Assembly (NCBI GenBank): GCA_050299335.1
Contig: JBNKVT010000030.1
Location: 1 to 64,000 of the forward strand
Length of the DNA: 64,000 bases
Source of the DNA: JBNKVT01 sp050299335
GTDB lineage: Bacteria; Pseudomonadota; Alphaproteobacteria; Rhodobacterales; Rhodobacteraceae
Direction of reading: 5' to 3'
This document shows positions 25,686 through 35,047 of the stretch, piece by piece. The notes beneath the pieces are model-generated. The model did no database searches, was not told where the DNA came from, and saw nothing but the letters and a program-made list of their open reading frames with translations. Made by a program: the position numbers and the translations under genes. Position 1 is the stretch's first letter, and the number at the start of each line of letters is the position of its first letter.

Positions 25686-27062
25686 CTAGTCGTAAAGTTC
25701 GCGGTATTTGCGCACGATACGCAGCGCAAAGATGTTGAGCATGAGAGTGATGCAGAACAGCGTGAACCCCAGGGTGAAGGCGGGACCGGCGGCGACCTTG
25801 GCCTCGGTATCGCCGGTGATAAGCATGACGATCTGCACGGTGACGGTGGTGACAGCCTCCAGGGGATTGGCCGTGAGGTTGGCCCCTTGCCCCGCCGCCA
25901 TGACCACGATCATGGTCTCGCCGACGGCCCGCGACACGCCGAGGAGGACGGCGGAAACGATGCCCGGGAGGGCTGCCGGAAGCACGACTTGCCGGATGGT
26001 CTCGGCCTTGGTGGCGCCAAGCCCGTAGGAACCGTCGCGCAAGCTTTGCGGGACCGAGTTGATGACGTCATCGGACAGCGACGAGATGAAGGGGATGATC
26101 ATGATCCCCATGACGACCCCGGCGGCGAGGGCGGATTCGGAGGCGACGTTCAGCCCCAGCGCCTCGCCGCTGCGGCGGATGAAGGGGGCGACGGTGATTG
26201 CAGCGAAGAAGCCGTAGACGACCGTCGGGATCCCGGCGAGGATTTCCAGCATCGGCTTGACCCAGGCGCGGGTCTTCGAGGTGGCGAATTCCGACAGGTA
26301 GATCGCGGCGAACAGGCCGATGGGCACCGCGACCAGCATGGCGATGAGCGTGATCAGCAGCGTGCCGACGAACAGCGGCACCGCGCCGACCTTGTCGGGA
26401 TCCATGATCCCGTCATGAACGCCGGAAAGCGGGCTCCAGCGGGTGCCGAAGAGGAACTGGTCGACGCGCCAGCCAATATTGGAAAAGAAGCTCAGGGTCT
26501 CGAAGATCAGCGACAGGACGATGCCGATGGTGGTCAGGACCGCCAGCGCGGCCGCGACCAAGAGCACGGCGCGGATGATGGTCTCGGACCGGTTCCGGGC
26601 CCGGAATTCCGGAGCGACGGCCCGATTTGCCCGCCAGCCCGCAAGGGCTGCGATACCGAGGGCCGCGCAGATGGTGGTCCACAGATGCAGGGCAGACAGC
26701 TGGCCGTAACGGGCGGCGATCTCGTGGCGCAATGGGTCGTCTGCGGAGGCGATATTACCACCCGAGATGGCGGCGGCGTCACTGAGGATCAGGTAATGCT
26801 GTATTTCCGGGAGATCGGGGGCTGCGGCGACGATATCGCCCATCAGCAGGTGTTCGACCAGAATGCCGCCCAGAACCCAGAAGGTGACAAGGACGATGAG
26901 GCCGGACAGGCCCGCCCAGAGAAATGCATAAAGTCCGTGATAGGCCGGACGCGAATGGAGCGCCGCGAGATTGCCTCCGGCCACGGCGCGGGCCCGGCTG
27001 GCGTTGAACTGGAAAAAGAACGCGGCAAGGCCGAAGATCAGCAGGAATGTCACGAACAGCAT
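25686..27062 (-). CDS. pstC: Phosphate ABC transporter permease PstC
   Basis: The 458-residue protein has several hydrophobic segments in its N-terminal half and a C-terminal binding-protein-dependent permease domain with the loop SYGLGATKAETIRQVVLPAALPGI. It pairs with PstA. It begins 63 bp after pstS, and the first hydrophobic segment starts at residue 1 (MLFVTFLLIFGLAAFFF). The long N-terminal region is normal for alphaproteobacterial PstC. Confidence 0.93.
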   Translation of the reverse strand: MLFVTFLLIFGLAAFFFQFNASRARAVAGGNLAALHSRPAYHGLYAFLWAGLSGLIVLVTFWVLGGILVEHLLMGDIVAAAPDLPEIQHYLILSDAAAISGGNIASADDPLRHEIAARYGQLSALHLWTTICAALGIAALAGWRANRAVAPEFRARNRSETIIRAVLLVAAALAVLTTIGIVLSLIFETLSFFSNIGWRVDQFLFGTRWSPLSGVHDGIMDPDKVGAVPLFVGTLLITLIAMLVAVPIGLFAAIYLSEFATSKTRAWVKPMLEILAGIPTVVYGFFAAITVAPFIRRSGEALGLNVASESALAAGVVMGIMIIPFISSLSDDVINSVPQSLRDGSYGLGATKAETIRQVVLPAALPGIVSAVLLGVSRAVGETMIVVMAAGQGANLTANPLEAVTTVTVQIVMLITGDTEAKVAAGPAFTLGFTLFCITLMLNIFALRIVRKYRELYD

Positions 27063-27125
27063 TTTCGGCCCCTCGGCAAGCGATCGGGCGAGGCCGCGGC
27101 GGCCCCGCCCGGGGATTGGTCCGGC

Positions 27126-28106
27126 TTACTGCCAGTCCTGTGCGGTCATCGAGGTCAGACCCGACAGACGCGCGGCGTTTTCCTCGAAGGCGTCTTCGGG
27201 CAGCGGGATCAGGCCCTTGTCGACCAGGTAGCCGTCTTCACCGGCAGCGGCGTCCGACGAGAATTCAGCGGCATATTCCTCGATCCCCGGAACCACGCCC
27301 ACATGCGCCTTCTTGATGTAGAAGTAGAGCGAGCGCGACACCGGATAGTCGCCATCGGCGATGGCTTCGAAGGTCGGATCGACACCGTCGATGGCCGCAC
27401 CCTTGATGACGTCCGAATTCTGGTCGAGGAACGAGAAACCGAATATGCCGAGGGCGTTCGGGTTGGCTTCCAGTTTCGACACGATCAGGTTGTCGTTCTC
27501 GCCGGCTTCGACATAGGCGCCGTCCTCGCGGATCGAGATGCCTTCGCAGTCGATGCCGGCCCCTTCGCAGCCTTCTTCCATGACCAGTTCCTCGAAAGCG
27601 TCACGGGTGCCCGACGACGGCGGAGGCCCGAGAACCTCGATCTTGATCGCGGGCAGCGAGGGATCGACCTCGTTCCACAGGGTCGGCTTCGGGCCCTGTT
27701 CGGCAAGTGCTGTGACCAGCTGTTCGCGGGTCAGCGAGAACGCCGGACCTGATTTGGCATTGGCGACCACGATACCGTCAAAGCCGACCACGGCCTCGGT
27801 GATGTCGGTGACGCCGTTCTCCTGGCAGGTCTCGAATTCCGACAGTTTCATCCGGCGCGAGGCGTTGGTGATGTCGGGATGTTCGGTGCCGACACCGGCG
27901 CAGAACAGCTTGATGCCGCCGCCGGAACCGGTGGACTCGACCACCGGAGTGGCGAAATCGGTGGTGCGGCCGAACTGTTCGGCAACCGCAGTCGAGAACG
28001 GGAAGACCGTCGACGAGCCGACGATGCGGATCTGGTCGCGCGATTGCGCGGTGGCGGCCCCGGCGACGGCGAGGGTCGCTGCGGTGAGGGCAAGGATTCG
28101 TTTCAC
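27126..28106 (-). CDS. pstS: Periplasmic phosphate-binding protein PstS
   Basis: The 326-residue protein has a signal peptide (MKRILALTAATLAVAGAATA, ending near 20) and phosphate-loop motifs: IVGSSTVFPFSTAVAEQF early, ESTGSGGGIKLFC and PPPSSGTRDAFEELV later. It belongs to the shorter PstS type. It captures phosphate for PstCAB. It is the first gene of the pst operon and has a good PHO box upstream at 28210-28227. Cysteine pairs such as CEGAGIDCEG suggest a disulphide. Confidence 0.95.
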   Translation of the reverse strand: MKRILALTAATLAVAGAATAQSRDQIRIVGSSTVFPFSTAVAEQFGRTTDFATPVVESTGSGGGIKLFCAGVGTEHPDITNASRRMKLSEFETCQENGVTDITEAVVGFDGIVVANAKSGPAFSLTREQLVTALAEQGPKPTLWNEVDPSLPAIKIEVLGPPPSSGTRDAFEELVMEEGCEGAGIDCEGISIREDGAYVEAGENDNLIVSKLEANPNALGIFGFSFLDQNSDVIKGAAIDGVDPTFEAIADGDYPVSRSLYFYIKKAHVGVVPGIEEYAAEFSSDAAAGEDGYLVDKGLIPLPEDAFEENAARLSGLTSMTAQDWQ

Positions 28107-28195
28107 GATAAGTCTCCGTATGTCGCTATGGATGCGTGTCCTCAGAGGCCCGAGACCCCTGACGCGCGGCCACCCTACGTCCGGGCTGATGCAGA

Positions 28196-28227
28196 ACTAT
28201 AACGGTTTGACGACACTTGCATGACAC
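28196..28227 (-). promoter_or_regulatory. PHO box and -10 element for pstS
   Basis: Read on the minus strand, GTGTCAT-GCAA-GTGTCGT (28227 down to 28210) is the direct-repeat pair expected for PhoB, with the standard 7+4+7 layout. A TATAGT -10 (28201-28196) follows after 8 bp, as in PhoB-activated promoters where the box takes the place of the -35. It lies 90-120 bp before the pstS start and just beyond the phoR stop. Confidence 0.8.
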
Positions 28228-28249
28228 TTCAAGCCTATATTATCTTTAG

Positions 28250-29548
28250 TTATTTCCCGTTTTGCGGCATTTGTTGCGTCATTTCTTGACGAGAATCGTC
28301 ATTCTTTACCTTCGGCAGCCAGACGGTGAATGCCGAGCCTTCTCCGAGGCGCGAATCCACGTCCAGCGCCCCGCCATGCCGGTTGAGGATATGCTTGACG
28401 ATGGCCAGCCCCAACCCGGTCCCCCCTCGCGCCCGGCTGGTATTGACATTGACCCGGTAGAACCGCTCGGTCAGCCGGTGCAGATGCTCGCGCGGGATAC
28501 CGGGGCCGGTATCGGTGACGCGGATCCCGACCTGGCCGGGATGGAGTGGCGAGGGCTCGGCGATGGTGACATGGACCTCCTGGCCTTCGTTGCAGTAGCG
28601 CAGCGCGTTGTCGATGATATTGGTGAACACCTGGCAAAGCTGGTCATGATCGCCGCGCACGCTCTGCGGCTCGGCGTCGGCGGGGATGTCACAGACCAGG
28701 GCGATCTTCTCGTTGCGGGCCAGCGGCAACAAAGCCGACGTAACCTCCAGCCCGATCTTGTTCAGATCAATGATCTCGACCGGCCGGACATGGACATTCA
28801 TCTCGATCCGGCTGAGCGACATCAGGTCGTCGACCAGCCGCTGCATCCGCTCGGCCTGGGACTGCATGATCTTCAGGAACCGCGCCTGCGCCTCGGGATC
28901 GTCTCTTGCATGGCCCTGCAGGGTCTCGACATAGCCAAGGATCGAGGCCAGCGGCGTGCGCAACTCGTGGCTGGCATTGGCGATGAAGTCCGAGCGGGAC
29001 TGGGCGGCGATCCTGTCGCGCGAGCGGTCGGTGATCTGGACGATGATTTGCGCGTCGGGCCCGAGATCGCTGCCGTCCGGCAGGCGTGTGGCCTGGGCCT
29101 CGAAATAGCGCTCGCGACCCTGGACCGTGGTGAAGGTGAAGGTCCGGTCACGTCCGTCGAGCGTCACCTCGGTGATGGCGTCGATAAAGGCCGGGGCGCG
29201 GATGAGGGCCGAGAAATGCACCCCTTCGGTGTAATTGGGAAGAAGCTCCAGCGCGGCGGGATTGGCATAGGTGGTGCGGCCCGAGGAGGAGATGACGATG
29301 AGGGCGGCGGGCATCTGCCGCAGCAGCGTCTGGCCGAAGCCGACTGGGAAGGCCTGTTCGGAGGAATCGGGCTGTTCTTCGACCGGCTGCGGCGGGTGGC
29401 TCCTGCCGGTCACGAAACCATAAGCTGCAAAGAGCCCCAGGACTGCCAGCAGGATCAGCGGCCAGGCGACAGCGAGACTGCCCAGAATGGCGGCAGATAC
29501 GGCGGTAACAGCGGCGAAAATCGCCAGATAAGGGGGACGGGACGGCAA
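28250..29548 (-). CDS. phoR: Phosphate regulon sensor histidine kinase PhoR
   Basis: The 432-residue kinase has two N-terminal membrane helices (about 8-45), a PAS domain (about 90-190), the H box FIANASHELRTPLASILGY, an N box in FTNIIDNALRYC and G boxes VTDTGPGIP and GGTGLGLAIVKHIL. It phosphorylates PhoB when phosphate is scarce. It is upstream of pstS on the same strand; the PHO box between them means pst can be transcribed separately. The C-terminal tail beyond the ATPase domain is short and polar. Confidence 0.93.
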   Translation of the reverse strand: MPSRPPYLAIFAAVTAVSAAILGSLAVAWPLILLAVLGLFAAYGFVTGRSHPPQPVEEQPDSSEQAFPVGFGQTLLRQMPAALIVISSSGRTTYANPAALELLPNYTEGVHFSALIRAPAFIDAITEVTLDGRDRTFTFTTVQGRERYFEAQATRLPDGSDLGPDAQIIVQITDRSRDRIAAQSRSDFIANASHELRTPLASILGYVETLQGHARDDPEAQARFLKIMQSQAERMQRLVDDLMSLSRIEMNVHVRPVEIIDLNKIGLEVTSALLPLARNEKIALVCDIPADAEPQSVRGDHDQLCQVFTNIIDNALRYCNEGQEVHVTIAEPSPLHPGQVGIRVTDTGPGIPREHLHRLTERFYRVNVNTSRARGGTGLGLAIVKHILNRHGGALDVDSRLGEGSAFTVWLPKVKNDDSRQEMTQQMPQNGK

Positions 29549-29678
29549 ACTCGGCCTCAGGCGTTGCTTTTGGGCGTTGTCTTTTCGTTAAAAAGTAACA
29601 GGTTATACTCCGGGAAAGAAGACAGTTCCGTGAAGCCAGGGCTTTAACCTTGAGTGGCAAGGGTTTAGGTAGGGGAAC

Positions 29679-30131
29679 ATGATTAAGTATGCGTTGAATT
29701 GCACGGACGGGCATGCGTTCGAAAGCTGGTTCGGATCGAGCGCCGATTTCGACCGGCTGCACGGGGCCGGCATGATCAGTTGCGCGGTCTGCGGCAGCAC
29801 CAGGGTCGAAAAGGCGGTGATGGCACCGCGCGTGACCAAAAGTTCCGGCACCTCCCTGCCCGACCATGTTTCCGACACGCCGGCTCCTGACAGACCGCTC
29901 AGCGCCCCGGCGTCGGTGGCCGAACAGGCCGTTGCCGAGTTGCGCCGCAAGATCGAGGCTTCGTCCGAGAATGTCGGCGAGCGCTTCGTGGAGGAGGCGC
30001 GGCGGATTCACAATGGCGAGGCCCCGGAACGTTCGATCATTGGACAGGCGAAAGTCGGCGAGGCCAAAAAGCTGATCGATGACGGTATCCCGGTGGCGCC
30101 ACTGCCATGGGGCAACCGGAAGACCAACTGA
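29679..30131 (+). CDS. DUF1178 family protein
   Basis: The 150-residue protein opens with MIKYALNCTDGHAFESWF and has two CxxC-like sites (C8 and the later CAVCGS near residue 35), typical of DUF1178, a small probable zinc-ribbon family common in alphaproteobacteria. The function is not known. It ends with the basic-aromatic segment PLPWGNRKTN that is also typical. It stands alone, divergent from phoR. Confidence 0.88.
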   Translation: MIKYALNCTDGHAFESWFGSSADFDRLHGAGMISCAVCGSTRVEKAVMAPRVTKSSGTSLPDHVSDTPAPDRPLSAPASVAEQAVAELRRKIEASSENVGERFVEEARRIHNGEAPERSIIGQAKVGEAKKLIDDGIPVAPLPWGNRKTN

Positions 30132-30269
30132 GGTCTGATCCCCGTCGGAAATCCGATCCTGAACGCCAAGGTTCCGCGCGGCTGACAGGCCCTCGGACGC
30201 CCGGCGACCGTGCCGAATTTTCCAAGGGGCATCGATTCCCAATTGCGCCCCCGTGCAAACGAATCTCTT

Positions 30270-30303
30270 GCAACTTTACTTATTACGTAATATTTAAAGT
30301 TGC
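30270..30303. promoter_or_regulatory. Palindromic operator overlapping the Rrf2-type gene start
   Basis: A 34-bp palindrome with perfect 9-bp outer arms GCAACTTTA/TAAAGTTGC and a central palindrome ATTACGTAAT sharing the same centre. Only two symmetric positions per side are unpaired. It ends one base before the ATG at 30304. The position and symmetry suit autorepression by the dimeric regulator encoded there. Confidence 0.65.
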
Positions 30304-30747
30304 ATGAAACACGACAGCCGCCTCTCCTCCGTTCTCCACGCCCTCCTCCACATGGCCGACCGGGGCATGCCGATCACTTCCGATCGCCTCGCCGAGTGCA
30401 TGTGCACACATCCGGTCGTGGTCCGCCGCACCATGGGGCTCCTCCGCGACAAGGGCATCGTGACCTCTGCGAAGGGACATGCGGGCGGCTGGTCCATTGC
30501 CACCGATCTCGAGACCGTCACCCTGCGCGATCTCCACGAGGCGCTCGGCGCGCCTGGCCTCTTCGCCATCGGCCACCGCAACCATGCGCCGGACTGTCTC
30601 GTTGAACAGGCGGTCAACGCCACGCTTTCGGAGGCCTTCGCCGAGGCCGAGACCCTCCTGCTCGACCGTTTCGCCGCGGTCACGCTTGCTAGCCTCGCCC
30701 GCGAATTCTCCCAAAGGCATCCCAGACACCGGACGCCCGAACCCTAA
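30304..30747 (+). CDS. Rrf2 family transcriptional regulator
   Basis: The 147-residue protein has the Rrf2 winged helix: SRLSSVLHALLHMADRG at the N terminus, a recognition helix in HPVVVRRTMGLLRDKGIVTSAKG and the wing GGWSIA. The cysteines that bind an iron-sulphur cluster in IscR or NsrR (three closely spaced) are absent; only isolated Cys residues remain, so this is probably one of the redox or electrophile-responsive Rrf2 types. It starts right after a long palindrome and precedes a thioredoxin-reductase-like gene by 12 bp. Confidence 0.88.
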   Translation: MKHDSRLSSVLHALLHMADRGMPITSDRLAECMCTHPVVVRRTMGLLRDKGIVTSAKGHAGGWSIATDLETVTLRDLHEALGAPGLFAIGHRNHAPDCLVEQAVNATLSEAFAEAETLLLDRFAAVTLASLAREFSQRHPRHRTPEP

Positions 30748-30759
30748 AAGGACCAGAAC

Positions 30760-31638
30760 ATGACCACCGATGTCGCCATCATCGGGGGCAGCTTCGCCGG
30801 AATGGCGGCTGCCCTCCAGCTCCTGCGTGCCCGCCGCTCCGTGCTCATCATCGACGCGGGCCGCCCCCGCAACCGCTCCACGCCCCGCTCCCACGGCTTT
30901 CTCGGCTTCGACGGGTTGCCGCCCGCCGACATCCTCGCCATCGCCCGCGCCCAGTTGCAGGCCTACACGACCCTGATCCGGGTCGAGGACGAGGCCACCG
31001 GCCTGGCAGGAACAAAGGACGCCTTCGAGATCACGCTCGCCGACGGCACCAACCTTGGCGCGCGCCGCCTGATCCTCGCCACCGGCGTGGTCGACACCCT
31101 GCCCGACATCCCCGGCCTCGCCGAGCGATGGGGCCGCTCCATCGCCCATTGCCCCTATTGTCACGGCTACGAGCTCGACATGGGGGGAATCGGCGTCATC
31201 GCCACCGGCCCCGCCTCGCTGCACCAGGCCCTGATGCTCCCGGAATGGGGAACAGTCACGCTCCTCACCAACACCGCCTACACCCCCGACGTCGACACCC
31301 GTACGGACCTGAAAGCCCACAACATCACAATCGAGGAAACTCCCATCGCCGCTATCGAAGACCACGCGACCATCCGCCTGGCGGACGACCGCGCCCTGCC
31401 CTTCGCTGGGCTCTTTACCGCCCCTGTCAGTGCCCCGCCCCCCATCGCCGCCACGCTGGGTTGCCGCTTCGAAGACATCGCCACCGGATCGCAGATCGCC
31501 ACCGACACGATGCGCGAAACGTCGGTTCCTGGGGTCTACGCCGCCGGGGACGCTGCCAGTTTCCCGCATTCCGTGGCGCTGGCCGTCGCGCACGGGACAT
31601 TCACCGGGGCCTCGGTTCACCGCTCGTTGATCTTCTGA
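30760..31638 (+). CDS. Thioredoxin-reductase-like FAD/NAD(P) oxidoreductase
   Basis: The 292-residue flavoprotein has the FAD site VAIIGGSFAGMAAALQLLRA at the N terminus, the redox-active AHCPYCHGYEL motif (CPYC near 130) and the C-terminal FAD-binding VYAAGDAA. It matches the low-molecular-weight thioredoxin reductase family but is shorter than typical TrxB, like the reductases found paired with Rrf2 regulators. It probably reduces a small thiol or protein disulphide with NAD(P)H. Co-transcription with the regulator is likely. Confidence 0.87.
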   Translation: MTTDVAIIGGSFAGMAAALQLLRARRSVLIIDAGRPRNRSTPRSHGFLGFDGLPPADILAIARAQLQAYTTLIRVEDEATGLAGTKDAFEITLADGTNLGARRLILATGVVDTLPDIPGLAERWGRSIAHCPYCHGYELDMGGIGVIATGPASLHQALMLPEWGTVTLLTNTAYTPDVDTRTDLKAHNITIEETPIAAIEDHATIRLADDRALPFAGLFTAPVSAPPPIAATLGCRFEDIATGSQIATDTMRETSVPGVYAAGDAASFPHSVALAVAHGTFTGASVHRSLIF

Positions 31639-31924
31639 AACCCGACACCGGGCCGGATCACTTGCGCCGCGCGGATTGCGCGCGGAAGCGAGAGGAGCAG
31701 AGCGGGCGCAGAACGGCCTCCCCGGATTGGGACGGAGGAGAGGGAAGGCCATGGAGGCTCAACCGGTGCCGTCCTGCAGATCTGAGACGCTGCGGCTCCG
31801 CCTGAGGTTCAGCGCGAGGTCCCGTGCCGTTCCGGTCGCTTGGGCCCGAAAACCTCCCGAATCAACGGCATTATGATGGACTTGCCCGCCCCTCTCGGCG
31901 AAGCTGGCCGACAAGGAGGATCGC

Positions 31925-33274
31925 GTGGAAGATATCCTGGCCAATCTCGGCGACCTTTGGGCGCAGTTCACAGGCTTCCTGCTGGGGCTGCTGGTGCCGA
32001 TCCGGCTCTACCAAGTTCTGCTGCTTCTGGCGTTATTCTCCATTGCCCACCTGATCGCCCGCTGGGCCCGTCCCCGGATCACGGACTGGATGCGCGGTCT
32101 GGAAGGCATGAAGGCCTGGCAGCTTCGGACGATGATCGTCTTCAACAGGCGGATGCGCGGCATCCTGTTCTCGGTGCTGGCGGGGCTGGTCTATGCGGCG
32201 ATGCAGACCGAGTTCATGCGGGTGAATTACGGCATCTGGCCGTCGCGGAGCCAAATCATCGCCATCGTCGCCATGCTGGCAGCCGGCTGGACCTTCGTCG
32301 CCATCGCCTCGCGGCTGATCCGCAACAACACCATCCGGACATTGGTGCGCTGGAGCGCCTGGGCGCTGATAACCATCTGGGTTCTGGACAAGCAGGACGA
32401 GGTGGTCTCGTTCCTTGATCTCATCGGCTTTTCGATCGGCGAGACGCGGTTCTCGCTGCTGATCCTGCTCAAGGGGCTGGTCTATCTCGCCGGTCTGGTC
32501 TTTGCCGCGACCTGGATTTCGAACCAGGCCGGCAAGCAGTTGAAGGGGGTCGAGGATATCTCGCCCTCGATCCGGGTGCTTCTGGAAAAGATCGTCCGTA
32601 TCGTGCTTTATGGTATCGCGCTCGTGGTCGGACTGCAGAGCCTCGGTTTCGACCTCACCTCGCTGACGGTGTTCTCGGGCGCGGTGGGTCTCGGGATCGG
32701 CTTCGGGCTGCAGAAGGTGTTCTCGAATCTCCTGTCGGGATTCATCCTTCTGATGGACAAGTCGATCAAGCCCGGCGACGTGATCTCGCTGGGAGACACG
32801 TTCGGCTGGATCACCGAGCTGAACGCGCGGTTCGTCGCGGTCATCACCCGCGACGGCAAGGAATACCTGATCCCGAACGAGGATCTGATCACTTCCCAGG
32901 TCGTCAACTGGTCGCATTCCTCGGATCTGGTGCGGCTCGATATCCATTTCGGGGTCAGCTACAAGGCCGATCCGCACGAGGTGCGCGCGCTGGCGGTCGA
33001 GGCGGCCGCGACGGTCGAACGGGTGGTGGCGGCGCCGCGGCCGGTCTGCCACATCACCGGCTTCGGCGAGAGCTCGATCGATTTCATCCTGCGTTTCTGG
33101 ATCCGCGACCCCTCGGGCGGTCTGACCAATGTGCGGGGAAACGTGTTCCTCGCGCTTTGGGATGCGCTGAAGGACGCCGAGGTGGAAATTCCCTATCCGC
33201 ATCGCGATATCGTCATTCACACGGCCCCAGAGGACTCCAGGACCACAGGCTCAGCCGGGGCGGAGAAAGGCTGA
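31925..33274 (+). CDS. MscS-family mechanosensitive ion channel
   Basis: The 449-residue protein has about five membrane segments, then the pore helix and beta domain of MscS: SGAVGLGIGFGLQKVFSNLLSGFILLMDKSIKPGD..G.ITELNARFVAVITRDGKEYLIPNEDLI (split here by an unlisted residue). It would open under membrane tension and release solutes during osmotic downshift. The GTG start at 31925 is chosen because AAGGAGGATCGC lies right before it. The 286-bp gap upstream shows no gene. Confidence 0.9.
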   Translation: MEDILANLGDLWAQFTGFLLGLLVPIRLYQVLLLLALFSIAHLIARWARPRITDWMRGLEGMKAWQLRTMIVFNRRMRGILFSVLAGLVYAAMQTEFMRVNYGIWPSRSQIIAIVAMLAAGWTFVAIASRLIRNNTIRTLVRWSAWALITIWVLDKQDEVVSFLDLIGFSIGETRFSLLILLKGLVYLAGLVFAATWISNQAGKQLKGVEDISPSIRVLLEKIVRIVLYGIALVVGLQSLGFDLTSLTVFSGAVGLGIGFGLQKVFSNLLSGFILLMDKSIKPGDVISLGDTFGWITELNARFVAVITRDGKEYLIPNEDLITSQVVNWSHSSDLVRLDIHFGVSYKADPHEVRALAVEAAATVERVVAAPRPVCHITGFGESSIDFILRFWIRDPSGGLTNVRGNVFLALWDALKDAEVEIPYPHRDIVIHTAPEDSRTTGSAGAEKG

Positions 33275-33324
33275 CGCGACGGTCACACGGGTCTGTCGCG
33301 CATCACGGGAATCGCGGTCGCGGC

Positions 33325-34077
33325 CTATCGAAACCTGCCGACAAGCGCATCGGCATTCTTCGCCAGAATCCCCACATCGCCGCCGACCGCGACCAGCGTC
33401 GCCCCGAGATCGAGATAGCGCTTCGCCTCCGCTTCGACGGGGGCGAGGATGCCCGAGGTCACCCCGGCATGGCGCGCCGCCTCGACTACCTTAACGATGG
33501 CCGCCTGCACCGGCGCAGCACCCGGATTGCCCATATGGCCGAGATTGGCCAAGAGGTCCGAGGGGCCGATGAACAGATTGTCGACCCCGTCCGTCGCCGC
33601 AATCTCGCCTGCCGCCGCGACACCATCGGCGTCCTCGATCTGCAGGACCAGCAGGATGTAGTCATGGGCCCTGGCGTGATAGCCCGGCACCCGCCCGTAG
33701 CGGTTCGCCCGAGACGCGACCGAATAGCCCCGGAAGCCGTCGGGCGGGTAACGGGTGGCGGCGACGACCCGCTCGGCCTCTTCGGCGGAACGGATATTGG
33801 GGATCATCAGCGACCGCGCGCCGATATCGAGATATTGCTTGATCAGCACCGGATCGTGGACCGGGATGCGCACCACCGGCTCGACCGGATAGGCCGAAAC
33901 CGCCTGCAGCTGCGCCGCCACCGAGCGCAGATCGTTGGGCGAATGCTCGCCGTCGATCAGCAGCCAGTCCGCCCCGGTCCCGGCCATCAGCTCGGTCGAG
34001 AACGGATTTGCCAGCGAGCACCAGAGGCCGATCTGGGGCCTGCCCGCCTTCAGGGCCTGTTTCAGCGGATTGGTCAT
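33325..34077 (-). CDS. HpcH/HpaI family aldolase
   Basis: The 250-residue TIM-barrel protein has the class II pyruvate-aldolase signatures: WLLIDGEHSPNDL near 40, the metal-site Glu in LVLQIEDADGV and the Asp in DNLFIGPSDLLANLGH. Members cleave 4-hydroxy-2-oxo acids such as 4-hydroxy-2-oxoheptane-1,7-dioate to pyruvate and an aldehyde. The start at 34077 follows GGGAGGAGACAG. It follows truB on the same strand after 48 bp, and no dedicated pathway partner is nearby, so the exact substrate is open. Confidence 0.88.
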   Translation of the reverse strand: MTNPLKQALKAGRPQIGLWCSLANPFSTELMAGTGADWLLIDGEHSPNDLRSVAAQLQAVSAYPVEPVVRIPVHDPVLIKQYLDIGARSLMIPNIRSAEEAERVVAATRYPPDGFRGYSVASRANRYGRVPGYHARAHDYILLVLQIEDADGVAAAGEIAATDGVDNLFIGPSDLLANLGHMGNPGAAPVQAAIVKVVEAARHAGVTSGILAPVEAEAKRYLDLGATLVAVGGDVGILAKNADALVGRFR

Positions 34078-34124
34078 CTGTCTCCTCCCGGTTTGCGGGC
34101 AGTCTGGCCAATCCGGAGCCGGGG

Positions 34125-35042
34125 TCAATCGCCTCTTTCGGCCACGAAGACCCGGGTCGGGTGCAGGGTGCCGGCGCGATAGGTGCCTATGGCGACCGGC
34201 TCGCCGTCGCAGGAGGCCCAGCCGGTGTCGCCGTATTCGGCGTTCGCGGCCAGCACCTCGCCCGGGTTGCCGTTGCGCATCCGGGCGGCCTCTTCGGGGC
34301 GGCAAGGGAATTCCGGCAGCTCGGTCAGACCGGCGGCCAGCGGCAGCAGGTGGGCGTCCAGTTCGGGCGTCTTCTCCAGCGCCTCGATCTCGGCGAAGGG
34401 GATGGCGCCCTCCAGCGTGAACGGCCCCGACCAGGTGCGGCGCAGTTCGGTGACGTGGCCGAGGCAGCCCAGCGCCTGCCCCAGATCGCGGGCGATGGAC
34501 CGGACATAGCCGCCCTTGCCGCAGACCATTTCCAGCCTTGCGTGGTTGGCATCGGGCACCTCAAGCAGTTCGAGGCTTTCGACCCAGAGCGGGCGCGGTT
34601 CGATCTCGAGCTCCTCTCCGTCACGGGCGAGCTTGTAGGCGCGCTCACCGTCGATCTTCACCGCCGAGAATTGCGGCGGCACCTGCATGATCTCACCGGT
34701 GAACCCCGCCAGAGCGGCCCGGATGTCCTCCGCCGAGGGGCGCTTGTCCGAAGTCCCGATCACCTCGCCCTCGGCATCGTCGGTACTGGTCGCCTGCCCC
34801 CAGCGCACAGTGAATTCATAGGCTTTCAGATCGTCGGTCACGTAAGGCACCGTCTTGGTCGCCTCGCCGAACGCAATCGCCAGAAGCCCGGTCGCCGCCG
34901 GGTCGAGCGTCCCGGCATGGCCCGCTTTCTGCGCCCCGAGCGCCCATTTCGCCTTGTTCACGACCGCGGTCGAGGTCATCCCCGCCGGTTTGTCAACGAT
35001 CAGCCATCCGGTGACCGGACGGCCCTTCTTGCGTCTTGCCAT
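34125..35042 (-). CDS. truB: tRNA pseudouridine(55) synthase TruB
   Basis: The 305-residue enzyme shows the TruB catalytic motif GHAGTLDPAATGLL (Asp near 46) and an N-terminal GWLIVDKPAGMTS. It makes pseudouridine 55 in the T loop of tRNAs. In many relatives truB follows rbfA directly; here a sulfotransferase gene separates them, ending 5 bp before truB. The C-terminal part is a PUA-like domain. Confidence 0.94.
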   Translation of the reverse strand: MARRKKGRPVTGWLIVDKPAGMTSTAVVNKAKWALGAQKAGHAGTLDPAATGLLAIAFGEATKTVPYVTDDLKAYEFTVRWGQATSTDDAEGEVIGTSDKRPSAEDIRAALAGFTGEIMQVPPQFSAVKIDGERAYKLARDGEELEIEPRPLWVESLELLEVPDANHARLEMVCGKGGYVRSIARDLGQALGCLGHVTELRRTWSGPFTLEGAIPFAEIEALEKTPELDAHLLPLAAGLTELPEFPCRPEEAARMRNGNPGEVLAANAEYGDTGWASCDGEPVAIGTYRAGTLHPTRVFVAERGD

Positions 35043-35047
35043 GGGTC

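Noticed and set aside
25062..27752. An 896-codon open frame opposite pstA, pstC and pstS
   Set aside because: The sense genes are complete and canonical. The antisense translation is Gly/Asp/His-rich without motifs and crosses several gene boundaries.
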